A stretch of DNA of 34,791 nucleotides from an uncultured Moraxella sp. (GCA_937975585.1 CALJUC010000128.1:1-34791), one strand, 5' to 3'; positions 8,046-17,144 are shown, counted from the stretch's first letter. The notes: generated by a model from the letters alone, not told the origin. Numbers and translations: made by a program.

Positions 8046-9206
8046 TTAGTCGAATAAGTCTTTGACATCTTCTTTTAGCTTATCAAAGAATGATTTTTTA
8101 TGCGGTGAATGCTGATGACCACCGGTTGATTCTTGTAGCTGGCGCAGCAAGTCTTTTTGTTGATTATTCAAGTTAGTTGGGGTTTCGACAATCACACGGC
8201 ATAGCAAATCACCTTTCATGGTGGTACGGACTGGGGTCACGCCCTTGCCTTTGATACGGAATACTTTGTGGCTTTGGGTACCTTCAGGGATACGCAGATT
8301 GACACGACCATCTAACGTTGGCACTTCGACTTCGCGGCCTAATGCAGCATCGGCAAAGCTAATAGGAATATCCATCAACAAATCCGCACCATCACGGGTA
8401 AAGATTGCGTGTTTTTGGACTTGGATTTCAACGTACAAGTCACCGCTTTCGCCACCTTGTACCGCTTCGCCTTCACCGCTTAGACGCACGCGATCGCCAT
8501 TGTCGACACCGGCAGGAATCGTGACTTCCAAGGTGCGCGATTTTTCTTCGATACCGCTACCATGACAGACATCACAAGGCTCAGTGATTTCTTTACCACT
8601 ACCATGACAGGTTGGACAGGTTTGCTGTACCGCAAAGAAACCTTGCTGCATACGTACCACACCGACACCACCACAGGTATGACAAGTTGTAATCGCTTTT
8701 GGGTCTTTGGCACCCGTGCCATCACAAGTTTCACAAGGTGTTGGTGCCGTAAAGGTAATTTCTTTTTTTACGCCATTGACCGCTTCTTCTAGGGTCAAGT
8801 CAAGCATATAACGCAGGTCAGAGCCACGACGTTGACGGCTGCCCCCACGACCACCACCGAAGATATCGCCAAAGATGTCTTGGAAGCCACCGGCAGAACG
8901 GCCACCGCCCATACCACCAAAGATATCGCCAAAGATGTCTTGGAAGTTTGCGCCACCAAAGCCACCACCGCCCATGCCATTTTCGAAGGCTGCATGACCC
9001 ATACGGTCATAAGCCGAGCGTTTTTGCTCATCGCTCAAGACTTCATATGCCATCGAGGCTTCTTTGAATTTTTCTTCGGCTTGCGGGTCATCAGGGTTAC
9101 GGTCAGGGTGGTACTTCATCGCCAATTTACGATAGGCGCGTTTGATTTCTTGCTCGCTCGCGCTCTTATCCACACCCAATACTTCATAAAAATCGCGTTT
9201 TGACAT
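8046..9206 (-). CDS. dnaJ: Chaperone DnaJ (type I Hsp40)
   Basis: Cochaperone that delivers unfolded clients to DnaK and stimulates its ATPase. The J domain covers residues 3-68 with HPD at 33-35. A Gly/Phe-rich linker spans about 75-125. Four CxxCxGxG zinc-finger repeats start at C158, C175, C197 and C211, and the client-binding C-terminal domain follows. The start is ATG 9206 behind an AGAGGAG site, giving MSKRDFYEVLG; a further upstream GTG would add eight unneeded residues. Total 386 aa. The linker contains the phrase FQDIFGDIFGG twice, 20 residues apart. dnaK and grpE are not adjacent, unlike the common dnaK-dnaJ arrangement. A perfect DnaA box lies within the coding sequence at 9176. 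Confidence 0.97.
   Translation of the reverse strand: MSKRDFYEVLGVDKSASEQEIKRAYRKLAMKYHPDRNPDDPQAEEKFKEASMAYEVLSDEQKRSAYDRMGHAAFENGMGGGGFGGANFQDIFGDIFGGMGGGRSAGGFQDIFGDIFGGGRGGSRQRRGSDLRYMLDLTLEEAVNGVKKEITFTAPTPCETCDGTGAKDPKAITTCHTCGGVGVVRMQQGFFAVQQTCPTCHGSGKEITEPCDVCHGSGIEEKSRTLEVTIPAGVDNGDRVRLSGEGEAVQGGESGDLYVEIQVQKHAIFTRDGADLLMDIPISFADAALGREVEVPTLDGRVNLRIPEGTQSHKVFRIKGKGVTPVRTTMKGDLLCRVIVETPTNLNNQQKDLLRQLQESTGGHQHSPHKKSFFDKLKEDVKDLFD
8860..8946 (-). repeat. 60-bp-period duplication inside dnaJ
   Basis: A 27-bp stretch at 8860-8886 recurs exactly at 8920-8946, encoding the repeated FQDIFGDIF segment of the Gly/Phe linker. This is an in-frame tandem duplication of 20 codons with divergence confined to the Gly-rich part. 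Confidence 0.9.
9176..9184 (+). promoter_or_regulatory. DnaA-box sequence within dnaJ
   Basis: Perfect TTATCCACA. It encodes Val-Asp-Lys of the J domain, so it may be coincidental, but it lies within the parS-marked region. Confidence 0.35.
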
Positions 9207-9232
9207 CTTAACTCCTCTGGCAGCCGACAAAA

Positions 9233-9248
9233 AGTTTCACGTGAAACA
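9233..9248. promoter_or_regulatory. parS-type site 2
   Basis: AGTTTCACGTGAAACA, one end base off the consensus. It lies in the dnaJ leader, 27 bp upstream of its start codon, so a bound ParB could touch dnaJ transcription. The rest of the 9207-9422 gap shows no clear promoter match. Confidence 0.85.
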
Positions 9249-9422
9249 ATTCACCCCGATAGTTTAGCTTGATTAAATACGTAACCAATACTTACCTAAA
9301 ATCAGGGCAGCGCTATATATGCGTTAGAAAAAAAAGGTAAAATTTTCTGTGATAATGGTGGTACACTGCGGATTTATCAAGCATTAATGTTGTGAATAAA
9401 ATAACAATAAGCGAAATATTGT

Positions 9423-10064
9423 ATGAAAAAATTTTTAACTTTAATAATTGTCGTGGTTGTCCTATTGGCCGTTTGGGTCATTGGATCACCGTATTGGACG
9501 CTGTATCAGTTAAAGCAAGCCTATGATGCCAAAGACACCGCCACCATTAATGACTATGTTGACTATCCGCGTGTACGGCAAGATATCAAGGCGCAGCTCT
9601 CCCCTATCATCGTAGAAAAAGCGACACGCATTACCCAATCTCCGATTTTACAAGCGCTTAATATCCAAATGGATGGAACCGCGATGGTTGACAAACTGGT
9701 CAATCAAGCCGTCGATAACACCATTACCCCGGATGGGGTCACCAACTTAATCACCGAGCAAACAGCCCCCGACCACAACGCGCAGTTGTTGGCCGGGTTA
9801 ATGGTCGTTGCGATGGGTAAGCTCAATATCCTTGACTTGATTAGCGCAAATAATCAAACCGAGTTACAACAAAAAATTCGCCAGCAACTACTTGCCTCGA
9901 CCAATCAGACCGCTACCAACAGTGAGCCTAAAGCAAACTATTGTGGCTTTAACTGTTTTAAAGTGGATGGGCAAGTGCGCGGTTATCCGCTGACAGTGAC
10001 ATTAGAGCGCCAAGGTCTTACTAACTGGCAAATCGTTGGCGTCAAACTCCCACTCAATCAATAA
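9423..10064 (+). CDS. DUF2939-family membrane-anchored protein
   Basis: Function unknown. A single N-terminal membrane segment (residues about 4-22, LTLIIVVVVLLAVWVIG) is followed by SPYWTLYQLKQAYDAKDTAT and NDYVDYPRVRQDIKAQL, the typical opening of DUF2939 proteins. The remainder is predicted to lie outside the inner membrane. It includes a Gln/Thr/Asn-rich linker and a CGFNC Cys pair that could form a disulphide. The C-terminal part ends LTNWQIVGVKLPL. Length 213 aa. It converges on rsuA with a 17-bp gap and no terminator. No partner is suggested by its neighbours. Confidence 0.75.
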   Translation: MKKFLTLIIVVVVLLAVWVIGSPYWTLYQLKQAYDAKDTATINDYVDYPRVRQDIKAQLSPIIVEKATRITQSPILQALNIQMDGTAMVDKLVNQAVDNTITPDGVTNLITEQTAPDHNAQLLAGLMVVAMGKLNILDLISANNQTELQQKIRQQLLASTNQTATNSEPKANYCGFNCFKVDGQVRGYPLTVTLERQGLTNWQIVGVKLPLNQ

Positions 10065-10081
10065 CGGTTTTTAACTAGGTA

Positions 10082-10786
10082 TCAAAACTGGTCAATTTCC
10101 GCTTGGGTCAAGAAACGGCTTTCGCCTTTTTCCAAGCCATCAAGGGTAATGCTACCAATACTAGCGCGATGTAGTTCGACCACTTTATTGCCAAAATACG
10201 CCATCATACGTTTGACTTGGTGGTATTTACCTTCGGTCAAAATCAATGTGGCATGGGTATCATCTTGAAAGCTTAATTCTGCCGGTTTAGTCTTGTCATA
10301 TTCGCCTTCGAGCATCACACCTTTTTCTAATTCTTTAATCGCAAAGGCTTGTTGTTCCTCACTCATCGGGTCAGCAAGTGTCAACTCATAGGTCTTAGCG
10401 ACATGATGTTTTGGACTGGTAACGCGATGCAAAAACTGACCATCATCACTCAAAATCAAGGCGCCTGTGGTATCCACATCCAGACGACCCGCGATACGCA
10501 GACTACCCAACTCCGGCACATCAATCAAATCGGTCACAATAGGATACTCTTTGGGCTTTAGCGTACTTTCAAAGCCTTCAGGTTTGTATAGCAATAGATA
10601 GCGATTGCCCGCTGCGACCGATAGCGGCTCGCCTACCCATTCGATATCGTCATTAAATTCATCGACATGGCGGCTTGAGTCTTTGACGACTTCACCATTC
10701 ACGGTCACCTCGCCCGCATGCAAGATTTTTTTGCAATCTTTACGCGATAATTCAGTGGCTTTACTCAAAAATTTATCTAAACGCAT
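10082..10786 (-). CDS. rsuA: 16S rRNA pseudouridine synthase, RsuA type
   Basis: Isomerises a uridine to pseudouridine in ribosomal RNA; RsuA itself modifies U516 of 16S rRNA. An N-terminal S4 RNA-binding domain (MRLDKFLSKATELSRKDCKKIL, residues 1-45) precedes the catalytic domain with the signature AGRLDVDTTG, where D103 is the expected nucleophile. A later conserved segment is EGKYHQVKRMMAYFGNKV. At 234 aa it matches RsuA (231 aa) better than the longer RluB or RluE relatives, but the exact target cannot be fixed from sequence. It is divergent from the yigZ gene. Confidence 0.88.
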   Translation of the reverse strand: MRLDKFLSKATELSRKDCKKILHAGEVTVNGEVVKDSSRHVDEFNDDIEWVGEPLSVAAGNRYLLLYKPEGFESTLKPKEYPIVTDLIDVPELGSLRIAGRLDVDTTGALILSDDGQFLHRVTSPKHHVAKTYELTLADPMSEEQQAFAIKELEKGVMLEGEYDKTKPAELSFQDDTHATLILTEGKYHQVKRMMAYFGNKVVELHRASIGSITLDGLEKGESRFLTQAEIDQF

Positions 10787-10838
10787 GGTTTTTTGTTATC
10801 CTAACAATAATTTTGCCCATTGTAACACAGATTTTAGT

Positions 10839-11444
10839 ATGACTTATCACACCTTAACCGCACCCTGTCAGGCTCAAATTGAGATAAAAAAAAGTGAGTT
10901 TCTCGGCTTTGCTTATCCGATTACGGATCGTGAACAATTGATGTTTCACGTGGAACAGCTGAGGACGCAATACCCTGATGCTCGGCATATTTGCTATGGC
11001 TATATCATCGGTGACCCTAACAATACCACCAGTGCGGGTTTTGATGATGACGGTGAACCGGGCGGTACAGCAGGCAAACCCATTCTTAATGTCCTACAGC
11101 ACAAGGCGATTGGTAACTGCGCCATTCTTGTGGTACGTTACTTTGGTGGAATTAAGCTCGGTGCCGGTGGTTTAACCCGGGCTTATAGTGGTACTGCGCA
11201 AGCCGTGGTCGATAACATGACGTTGGCAGAATTTGTCCCAATGACCCAAATTGATGTTGAAACCGACTTTGCCAATGAATCCTTTGTGCGTCATCAAGTC
11301 AATAGCATCCAAGGTAATGTATTGTCGACTGAGTATGACAAACAAGTAAAACTGACCATTTCGTTGGCTGAAAATTCACTGGCTGAATTTAAAGAAAAAT
11401 TGGGTTTTTATGGCAAGATTTTGCCAAATGATCAGACCAATTAG
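10839..11444 (+). CDS. yigZ: YigZ/IMPACT-family protein
   Basis: Member of the UPF0029/IMPACT family, whose bacterial members have no settled biochemical role; the fold suggests nucleic-acid or translation-related binding. Family blocks seen are KKSEFLGFAYPI, the DARHICYGYIIG segment, DDGEPGGTAGKPIL and VVRYFGGIKLGAGGL, followed by the C-terminal ferredoxin-like domain. The start is ATG 10839, giving 201 aa; the frame is open back to 10605, but that part overlaps rsuA on the other strand and has no family similarity. A parS-type site is embedded at 10942-10957, read as MFHVEQ. Confidence 0.88.
   Translation: MTYHTLTAPCQAQIEIKKSEFLGFAYPITDREQLMFHVEQLRTQYPDARHICYGYIIGDPNNTTSAGFDDDGEPGGTAGKPILNVLQHKAIGNCAILVVRYFGGIKLGAGGLTRAYSGTAQAVVDNMTLAEFVPMTQIDVETDFANESFVRHQVNSIQGNVLSTEYDKQVKLTISLAENSLAEFKEKLGFYGKILPNDQTN
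10942..10957. promoter_or_regulatory. parS-type site 3, inside yigZ
   Basis: TGTTTCACGTGGAACA, one substitution from the consensus palindrome. Lies within coding sequence. Confidence 0.85.
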
Positions 11445-11560
11445 GCTATCGATATCCCGACTCTATGAGTCATTGTTAACACGCGCTATCATGTTAATTA
11501 CTTGGTTTTCTGTTATCATCAGCTTATAAATTTTGCCTATCTATTATTGATAAATCCATT

Positions 11561-12547
11561 ATGACAACCACACGCCCACCATTGTCGCTCACGCCATTTC
11601 GCACCCCGTTTTTTTTAAGTAATCCCCACGTCCAGACGATTTTACCTAAGTTTATCAAACAGCCCTACCCCAACTATCAACGAGAATTGCTTTTAGACAG
11701 CACCGGACTTACCCAAGTCGGTTATGACTTCGTTTACCCCAATGGTAAGCCTAACCCAGATAAGCCGCTGGCATTGATGTTTCACGGTCTGGAAGGCAGT
11801 AGTGACAGCCATTACGCGATTGCCTTTGCGAATATGGCTAGTAAGCATGGGTGGGATGCGGTCATCGTGCATTATCGGGGTTGTGGTGGTGTGCCAAATA
11901 CAGCCTACCCCGATTATAATGCCGGTGATACGCTAGAGGCGCAGCATGTGTTCACTTTACTCAAGCAGCGCTACCATACGATTTTCGCGACCGGGGTGTC
12001 ATTAGGCGGTAATATGCTCGCACGCTATATGGGTGAGCAAGGCGATAATGCGCTATGTGAGGCAGCCGTGGTGGTATCGGCGCCCGTGGATTTGGCTACG
12101 TCTGCACAGGCGATGCATCGCTTTGTGGCAAAACGTATTTACACACCTTATCTACTTAAGCCTTTATTGGCAAAAGCCTTTGCCAAGGTCGAAGACCCAG
12201 CGTTGGTTGATGCCTTAAAAAACATCAAAACCATTGACCAATTTGATGATTTGTACACCGCGCCGCGCCATGGTTATGGCACAGGACAGGGTTATTACAC
12301 TCGGGCCTCAGCCTTGCCGCTATTAAAGAATATTGCCAAGCCAACCTTGGTAATCACGGCAACGGATGACCCATTTTTGGGCATTTTGGCGACTGCCGCA
12401 GATATTTCACCACGAGTACAACTCCTATACAGCGACCACGGTGGGCATGTGGGCTTTGTCCAGTTGCAGCGTCGCAAACTTCATCTTAACTGGCTACCGA
12501 CCACCACGTTTAAATTCTTTGATGCCTTACTGGCAGAGCAAGCATAA
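11561..12547 (+). CDS. YheT-type alpha/beta hydrolase
   Basis: Predicted serine hydrolase of the AB-hydrolase-4 (YheT/YMC) group; the substrate is unknown, probably an ester or lipid. The opening FRTPFFLSNPHVQTILP is the group's signature. The nucleophile elbow GVSLGG places Ser147. The acid is probably D270 (TATDDPFL) and the base H296 (DHGGHVGF). The oxyanion region FHGLEGSSDSHY is present. At 328 aa it is full length. It is downstream of yigZ on the same strand but 116 bp away, and has its own terminator. Confidence 0.9.
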   Translation: MTTTRPPLSLTPFRTPFFLSNPHVQTILPKFIKQPYPNYQRELLLDSTGLTQVGYDFVYPNGKPNPDKPLALMFHGLEGSSDSHYAIAFANMASKHGWDAVIVHYRGCGGVPNTAYPDYNAGDTLEAQHVFTLLKQRYHTIFATGVSLGGNMLARYMGEQGDNALCEAAVVVSAPVDLATSAQAMHRFVAKRIYTPYLLKPLLAKAFAKVEDPALVDALKNIKTIDQFDDLYTAPRHGYGTGQGYYTRASALPLLKNIAKPTLVITATDDPFLGILATAADISPRVQLLYSDHGGHVGFVQLQRRKLHLNWLPTTTFKFFDALLAEQA

Positions 12548-12557
12548 TAGCTTGGAT

Positions 12558-12592
12558 AAAAAAAGCCCCAGTAACATGACTGGGGCTTTTTT
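12558..12592. terminator. Bidirectional terminator, hydrolase/gdhA
   Basis: Perfect stem AGCCCCAGT-AACATG-ACTGGGGCT with flanking A and T runs, between two convergent genes. Confidence 0.95.
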
Positions 12593-12615
12593 GTGGCTGA
12601 TGGATATTGTCGATA

Positions 12616-13944
12616 TTACAATACGCCGTAGTTAACCATGGCTTTGGCAATCTTTTCAAAGCCAGCGACGTTTGCGCCTTTTTTGTAGTCAACGCTACCA
12701 TCCGCTTGTTTACCGTGGGCAAAGCAATCATCATGGATGTTTTTCATGATGTTTTTTAGCTGGTCGTCTAGCACTTCAAAGGTTGAGTATTGCCGAACTG
12801 AGTTTTGTGACATTTCCAAACCAGAAACGGCAACACCACCCGCGTTTGATGCTTTACCTGGCGCATAGACCACGCCATTTTTTTGGAATACGGCAATCGC
12901 ATCAGCGTCGCTTGGCATGTTGGCGCCTTCAGCAACGTATTTAACGCCATTGTTTACCAAGTTTTGTGCGTCTTGACCGTTGATTTCGTTTTGGGTCGCA
13001 CATGGTAAGGCGATATCCGCTTTGATATGCCATGGACGGCTACCTTCTAACCACTCTGCACCTTCAGCGGTAAAGTCTTGTAGACGTTTGCCTTGGTCTT
13101 TGTAGGTTTTTAACTCTTCGATTTGGTCTAAGTTAAAGCCGTGTTTAAGGTATAAGGTACCTTTTGAATCTGATAGCGTTAACACGTGTGCGCCCAATTC
13201 GATACATTTTTGTGCAGCATGTAGCGATACGTTACCGGCACCTGAAACCAATACGGTTTTTGCCATTAAACGATCGTGACGCGCGTCAAGCATGTTTTTC
13301 AAGAAGTAAACTAGACCAAAACCTGTTGCTTCGGTACGAATCAAGCTACCACCTTGGCCCACAGTTTTACCGGTTAATACACCTGTAAATTCGCGGTTTA
13401 GGTTTTTGTACATCGCAAACATGTAGTTGATTTCGCGACCACCAACACCGATATCACCGGCTGGTACGTCCATATCGGCACCAATGTAAGGGCTTAATTC
13501 ACGCATAAATGCGTAGCAGAAACGACGGATTTCAGCGTCAGATTTGCCTTTAGGGTCGAAGTCTGAACCACCTTTAGCGCCACCCATTGGTAGGCCAGTT
13601 AAGGCGTTTTTAAAGATTTGTTCAAAGCCTAAGAATTTTAGTACTGAAAGGTTAACGCTTGGATGGAAGCGAAGGCCGCCTTTATAAGGGCCTAATGCAT
13701 TGTTGAACTGTACACGCCAACCGCGGTTGACTTGGACGTTGCCTTTATCATCTTCCCAGTTAATACGGAATTGGAAAACACGGTCAGGATTGGTTAAACG
13801 GTCGAATAAGTTGAGATGTTGATAGATGGTTGATTCGTCATATAAGGCTTCAATATCTTCCCAGAATTCTTCTACCGCTTGGATAAACTCTGGTTCGTTG
13901 CTATGACGCTGCTTTAAGGTAGTCAGTAATTCACTGCTTTTCAT
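12616..13944 (-). CDS. gdhA: NADP-type glutamate dehydrogenase
   Basis: Reversibly aminates 2-oxoglutarate with ammonia to make glutamate. The catalytic-lysine block is LPMGGAKGGSDFDPKGKS and the substrate segment is NNALGPYKGGLRFHPSV. The nucleotide-binding Rossmann part is VLVSGAGNVSLHAAQKCIELGA. At 442 aa and with no long insertions it belongs to the hexameric small-subunit class; NADP preference is inferred from overall similarity to GdhA. ATG 13944 follows AGGGAG. It is monocistronic: convergent with the hydrolase and divergent from mpl. The 292-bp upstream gap shows no site I can name. Confidence 0.97.
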   Translation of the reverse strand: MKSSELLTTLKQRHSNEPEFIQAVEEFWEDIEALYDESTIYQHLNLFDRLTNPDRVFQFRINWEDDKGNVQVNRGWRVQFNNALGPYKGGLRFHPSVNLSVLKFLGFEQIFKNALTGLPMGGAKGGSDFDPKGKSDAEIRRFCYAFMRELSPYIGADMDVPAGDIGVGGREINYMFAMYKNLNREFTGVLTGKTVGQGGSLIRTEATGFGLVYFLKNMLDARHDRLMAKTVLVSGAGNVSLHAAQKCIELGAHVLTLSDSKGTLYLKHGFNLDQIEELKTYKDQGKRLQDFTAEGAEWLEGSRPWHIKADIALPCATQNEINGQDAQNLVNNGVKYVAEGANMPSDADAIAVFQKNGVVYAPGKASNAGGVAVSGLEMSQNSVRQYSTFEVLDDQLKNIMKNIHDDCFAHGKQADGSVDYKKGANVAGFEKIAKAMVNYGVL

Positions 13945-14236
13945 AAATCTCCCTTAATAGAAGTTGGTGCATGAAAATTGCACATAGGCACTACTTTGGT
14001 GACTATATCTTAAATTATCACCAAAGTGGAGCTATGTAAATTTATTTTTTCTCTTATGGTGCATTCCATATCGTTATAAATCACTAAATTGGTTAATTTA
14101 TCGCTTTTATGTTAGTGGGCGGATTTAATAGCTGACAAAGATAGGTTTGTCATTTAAAATTATTCAACTTTTTTAGCAACATACAGATGCGTTAAGTGTT
14201 TAATTACAATGGCGTATCAAACCTTAAGGCAAAACT

Positions 14237-15688
14237 ATGCATATTCATATTCTCGGTATTTGTGGCACTTTTATGGGCTCATTGGCATTACTGGCGCGTG
14301 ACTTGGGTCATACGGTCACCGGTTCGGATGCCAATGTGTATCCACCCATGTCGACACAGCTCGAGAATGCCGGTATTATCATCATGCAAGGCTACGCGGC
14401 TAACCATTTGCAACCCGCACCGGACTTGGTGATTGTCGGTAATGCGATGAAACGCGGTATTGAGGCCGTGGAGTATATGCTTAACGCGCGCATTCCTTAT
14501 ATTTCAGGGCCGCAGTTTTTGGCAGAACAAGTGCTACAGTATCGCCATGTGTTAGCCGTTGCCGGTACACACGGTAAAACCACTACCACAACGATGCTTG
14601 CCTGGATTTTGCAATATGCCGGTATTGATACCGGGTTTTTGATTGGCGGTGTGCCATTGGTCGATACCGAAGATGCGCGCTTAAAAAATGCCTTTGCCCA
14701 TAGTAGTTACCTAGGTAGCAATACCTCGGCAGACCAAGAAGGGTACTTTGTCATTGAAGCGGATGAATATGATTCGGCATTCTTTGATAAGCGCTCTAAA
14801 TTCGTCCACTACCGCCCGACTACTGCCATTTTGAACAACCTTGAATACGACCATGCCGATATTTTCCCTGATTTGGCAGCGATTCAGACCCAGTTTCATC
14901 ATATGATTCGCATGATTCCGTCTAACGGCCAAATTATTATGCCGGCTAATACCGAAAGCCTTGAGCACACCTTACAAAAAGGTGTGTGGACACCGGTTTG
15001 GCGTACCGCATTAACGGATGACTTACCCACTGATGGTAAAGATGCAGAATGGCAAGCCGAATTGGTGAGTGCCGATGGCAGTGTGTTCCACGTGAAACAC
15101 GAAGGTAAAAAAGGCAACGAACAAGCCACCGTCACATGGACGATGAGTGGCCGCCATAGCGTTTATAATGGCTTAGTAGCCATTGCGGCAGCTTATAATG
15201 TTGGCGTATCCGTCGAAAAGGCTTGTGAAGCGCTTTCGAACTTTGCCGGTATCAAACGCCGTATGGAATTGGTGGGTACTATCGCTAAAGCCAATGGCAA
15301 TATCGAGGTGTATGATGACTTTGCGCATCACCCAACTGCCATTGAAACCACGTTGGATGGGGCGAAAAAACGCTTTGGTGGCCGTAAGATTTGGGCTATC
15401 ATTGAACCACGTAGTAACACCATGAAACTGGGTACACATCAGTCATTACTTGCCCCGTCTGCAAGCATCGCTGATGAAGTGATTTGGTACCAACCGGCTA
15501 ATCTTGACTGGTCAATAGCCAATGCAATCGGTAATGCTGAGAATCAGCAAGTCATGCAAAGCACGGATGATATTATCCGTTATGTGACTGACAATGTCGG
15601 TCAAGATGATGCCATTATCATCATGTCAAATGGTGGGTTTGAAGGTATTCATCCACGCTTGGTGGCAGCATTACAACACCAATCTTAA
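14237..15688 (+). CDS. mpl: UDP-MurNAc:L-Ala-gamma-D-Glu-mDAP ligase Mpl
   Basis: Recycles the peptidoglycan tripeptide by attaching it directly to UDP-MurNAc in the cytoplasm. The N-terminal nucleotide-binding segment HILGICGTFMGSLALLAR is diagnostic of Mpl rather than MurC. The ATP-binding motif is GTHGKTTTTTM. The central ligase block EADEYDSAFFDKRSKFVHY and the C-terminal YDDFAHHPTAI are both present. At 483 aa it is slightly longer than E. coli Mpl (457), owing to an insertion around residues 245-305. It is followed after 30 bp by a ParA-type gene with its own good ribosome site, so the two are probably co-transcribed. A parS-type site lies inside. Confidence 0.96.
   Translation: MHIHILGICGTFMGSLALLARDLGHTVTGSDANVYPPMSTQLENAGIIIMQGYAANHLQPAPDLVIVGNAMKRGIEAVEYMLNARIPYISGPQFLAEQVLQYRHVLAVAGTHGKTTTTTMLAWILQYAGIDTGFLIGGVPLVDTEDARLKNAFAHSSYLGSNTSADQEGYFVIEADEYDSAFFDKRSKFVHYRPTTAILNNLEYDHADIFPDLAAIQTQFHHMIRMIPSNGQIIMPANTESLEHTLQKGVWTPVWRTALTDDLPTDGKDAEWQAELVSADGSVFHVKHEGKKGNEQATVTWTMSGRHSVYNGLVAIAAAYNVGVSVEKACEALSNFAGIKRRMELVGTIAKANGNIEVYDDFAHHPTAIETTLDGAKKRFGGRKIWAIIEPRSNTMKLGTHQSLLAPSASIADEVIWYQPANLDWSIANAIGNAENQQVMQSTDDIIRYVTDNVGQDDAIIIMSNGGFEGIHPRLVAALQHQS
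15084..15099. promoter_or_regulatory. parS-type site 4, inside mpl
   Basis: TGTTCCACGTGAAACA, one substitution from the consensus. Read in the mpl frame as VFHVKH. It lies in the insertion that makes this Mpl longer than usual. Confidence 0.87.
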
Positions 15689-15718
15689 TCGTACAATAAC
15701 AAGAAAAAAGGGACTATT

Positions 15719-16549
15719 ATGTTAGCTCGGGTTATCTTTAATCAAAAAGGCGGTGTTGGTAAATCCAGTATTGCGGTTAATTTGGCGGCACTCAGCGCCA
15801 ATGCCGGTTTACGTACCTTATTGATTGATTTGGATAGTCAGGGTAACGCAAGCCAATACCTGTTGGGTGATAGCGCAATTGCTGACCAAAACACCCCTGT
15901 GCTTGAGCCAAACATTGAGACCTTTTTTGCCCAAACCTTGCAAACCGCACCGAATATGTTTGCATTTCCATTTGGCGGTGCAAGTATCACCAGTGAAGTC
16001 AACTTGCCAGATTGCATCCATGCCACAAACTTTGACAATCTGTATGTGATTCCGTCAAGCCCTGGACTTGGTAATATCTTGCACCAGCTTGAAAGCAAAC
16101 ATAAGATTTATAAATTAAGCGATGGCTTAAAACGCCTAGCCCATGATTTTGACCGCGTCTATATTGATACACCACCCGCCTTTAACTTTTTTAGCTTATC
16201 AGCGTTAATCGCAGCCGACCGTGTGATTGTACCGTTCGACTGTGATGTGTTCTCAAAACGCGCTTTACAGAGTTTGGTTCATAATGTGTTAGAAACTCGC
16301 CAAGACCACAATCCAGACTTGGGTATTGAAGGCATTGTGGTGAATCAATTTGACCCACGCGCTAACTTGCCACGTGAAGTGGTGCAATCGCTGGCCGATG
16401 AGGGTTACCCGATTTTTGAGTCCAAACTAAGCCCTTCAGTGATTATGAAAAAATCACATGAGCAAAATCTGCCATTGGTGTACTTAGACCCTAATCATAA
16501 ACTTAGTCAGCAGTTTTTAGCATTGTTTGAGCAACTTGAACAAGCATAA
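15719..16549 (+). CDS. Orphan ParA-family ATPase
   Basis: Deviant Walker-A ATPase of the ParA/MinD group: KGGVGKSS at residues 10-17, the Walker A' region LLIDLDSQGNASQYLLG and Walker B VYIDTPP. It lacks an N-terminal DNA-binding extension, as in chromosomal (type Ib-like) ParAs. No parB follows; the next gene is 270 bp away and unrelated. Members of this family position DNA or large protein complexes using ATP-dependent nucleoid binding. Its place within the parS cluster invites a link to chromosome segregation. The sequence does not show whether it is the genuine ParB partner or a separate orphan. Co-transcription with mpl is likely (30-bp gap). Confidence 0.85.
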   Translation: MLARVIFNQKGGVGKSSIAVNLAALSANAGLRTLLIDLDSQGNASQYLLGDSAIADQNTPVLEPNIETFFAQTLQTAPNMFAFPFGGASITSEVNLPDCIHATNFDNLYVIPSSPGLGNILHQLESKHKIYKLSDGLKRLAHDFDRVYIDTPPAFNFFSLSALIAADRVIVPFDCDVFSKRALQSLVHNVLETRQDHNPDLGIEGIVVNQFDPRANLPREVVQSLADEGYPIFESKLSPSVIMKKSHEQNLPLVYLDPNHKLSQQFLALFEQLEQA

Positions 16550-16818
16550 CTCACGTATCAACGCTAGCCAACTGTCACAGATTGATAACAACCGAGTGTG
16601 TAACTGACATAGTTTTACATAGGACATAAAACCTCGCTAATTGACTACATAGCTTTTACACACCTTACAATCCAACATTATTTTTCATTTGGTAAACCTT
16701 TTACAATGGATTCAACAGCGGGTGCACTGGTTCGGCTAAATTTTTATATAGCAAACCAAGATTATAAAATAGATAGCACTCGATCTTATAACCACAACAA
16801 AATAATAAGGATTGCAAA

Positions 16819-17079
16819 ATGAGCTTTATTTATATGATTATCATGGGTCTTATCGTTGGTGTTATTGCACGATTTATTAAACCAGGTAGTGATGCGATGG
16901 GATGGATTCTAACCATTGTACTGGGTATTGTTGGTGCATTGGTAGGTGGTTTTCTAGCTGGTATGTTAGGCTTAGACGCTAGTGGCGGCTTTACTGGGCT
17001 AATCTTCTCGGTTATCGGTGCTATTGTGGTCTTATTTGTGTATGAATTGGTAACTGGTAAACGTCGAATTGGTCACTAA
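16819..17079 (+). CDS. GlsB/YeaQ/YmgE-family small membrane protein
   Basis: 86-residue inner-membrane protein of the transglycosylase-associated (misnamed) family linked to envelope stress in other bacteria. Three hydrophobic Gly-rich segments (about 3-19, 28-49 and 56-76) are visible: IIMGLIVGVIARFIKPG, the second with repeated GxVGAxVGG, and the third IFSVIGAIVVLFVYELV. The C-terminus is basic. A TAAGGATTG ribosome site precedes the ATG. The 269-bp region before it contains no clear gene or terminator. Confidence 0.9.
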   Translation: MSFIYMIIMGLIVGVIARFIKPGSDAMGWILTIVLGIVGALVGGFLAGMLGLDASGGFTGLIFSVIGAIVVLFVYELVTGKRRIGH

Positions 17080-17091
17080 TTATTCTTAAAC

Positions 17092-17125
17092 AAAAAAAAG
17101 AACTCAAGTTTGAGTTCTTTTTTTT
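17092..17125. terminator. Bidirectional terminator, glsB-like/thrC
   Basis: Stem AAAGAACTCA-AGTT-TGAGTTCTTT with eight A before and eight or more T after, between two convergent genes. Confidence 0.92.
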
Positions 17126-17144
17126 GTTTTTACAACTTATAAAA

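Noticed and set aside
10605..10838. N-terminal extension of yigZ
   Set aside because: Overlaps rsuA on the opposite strand and precedes the family start; ATG 10839 fits.
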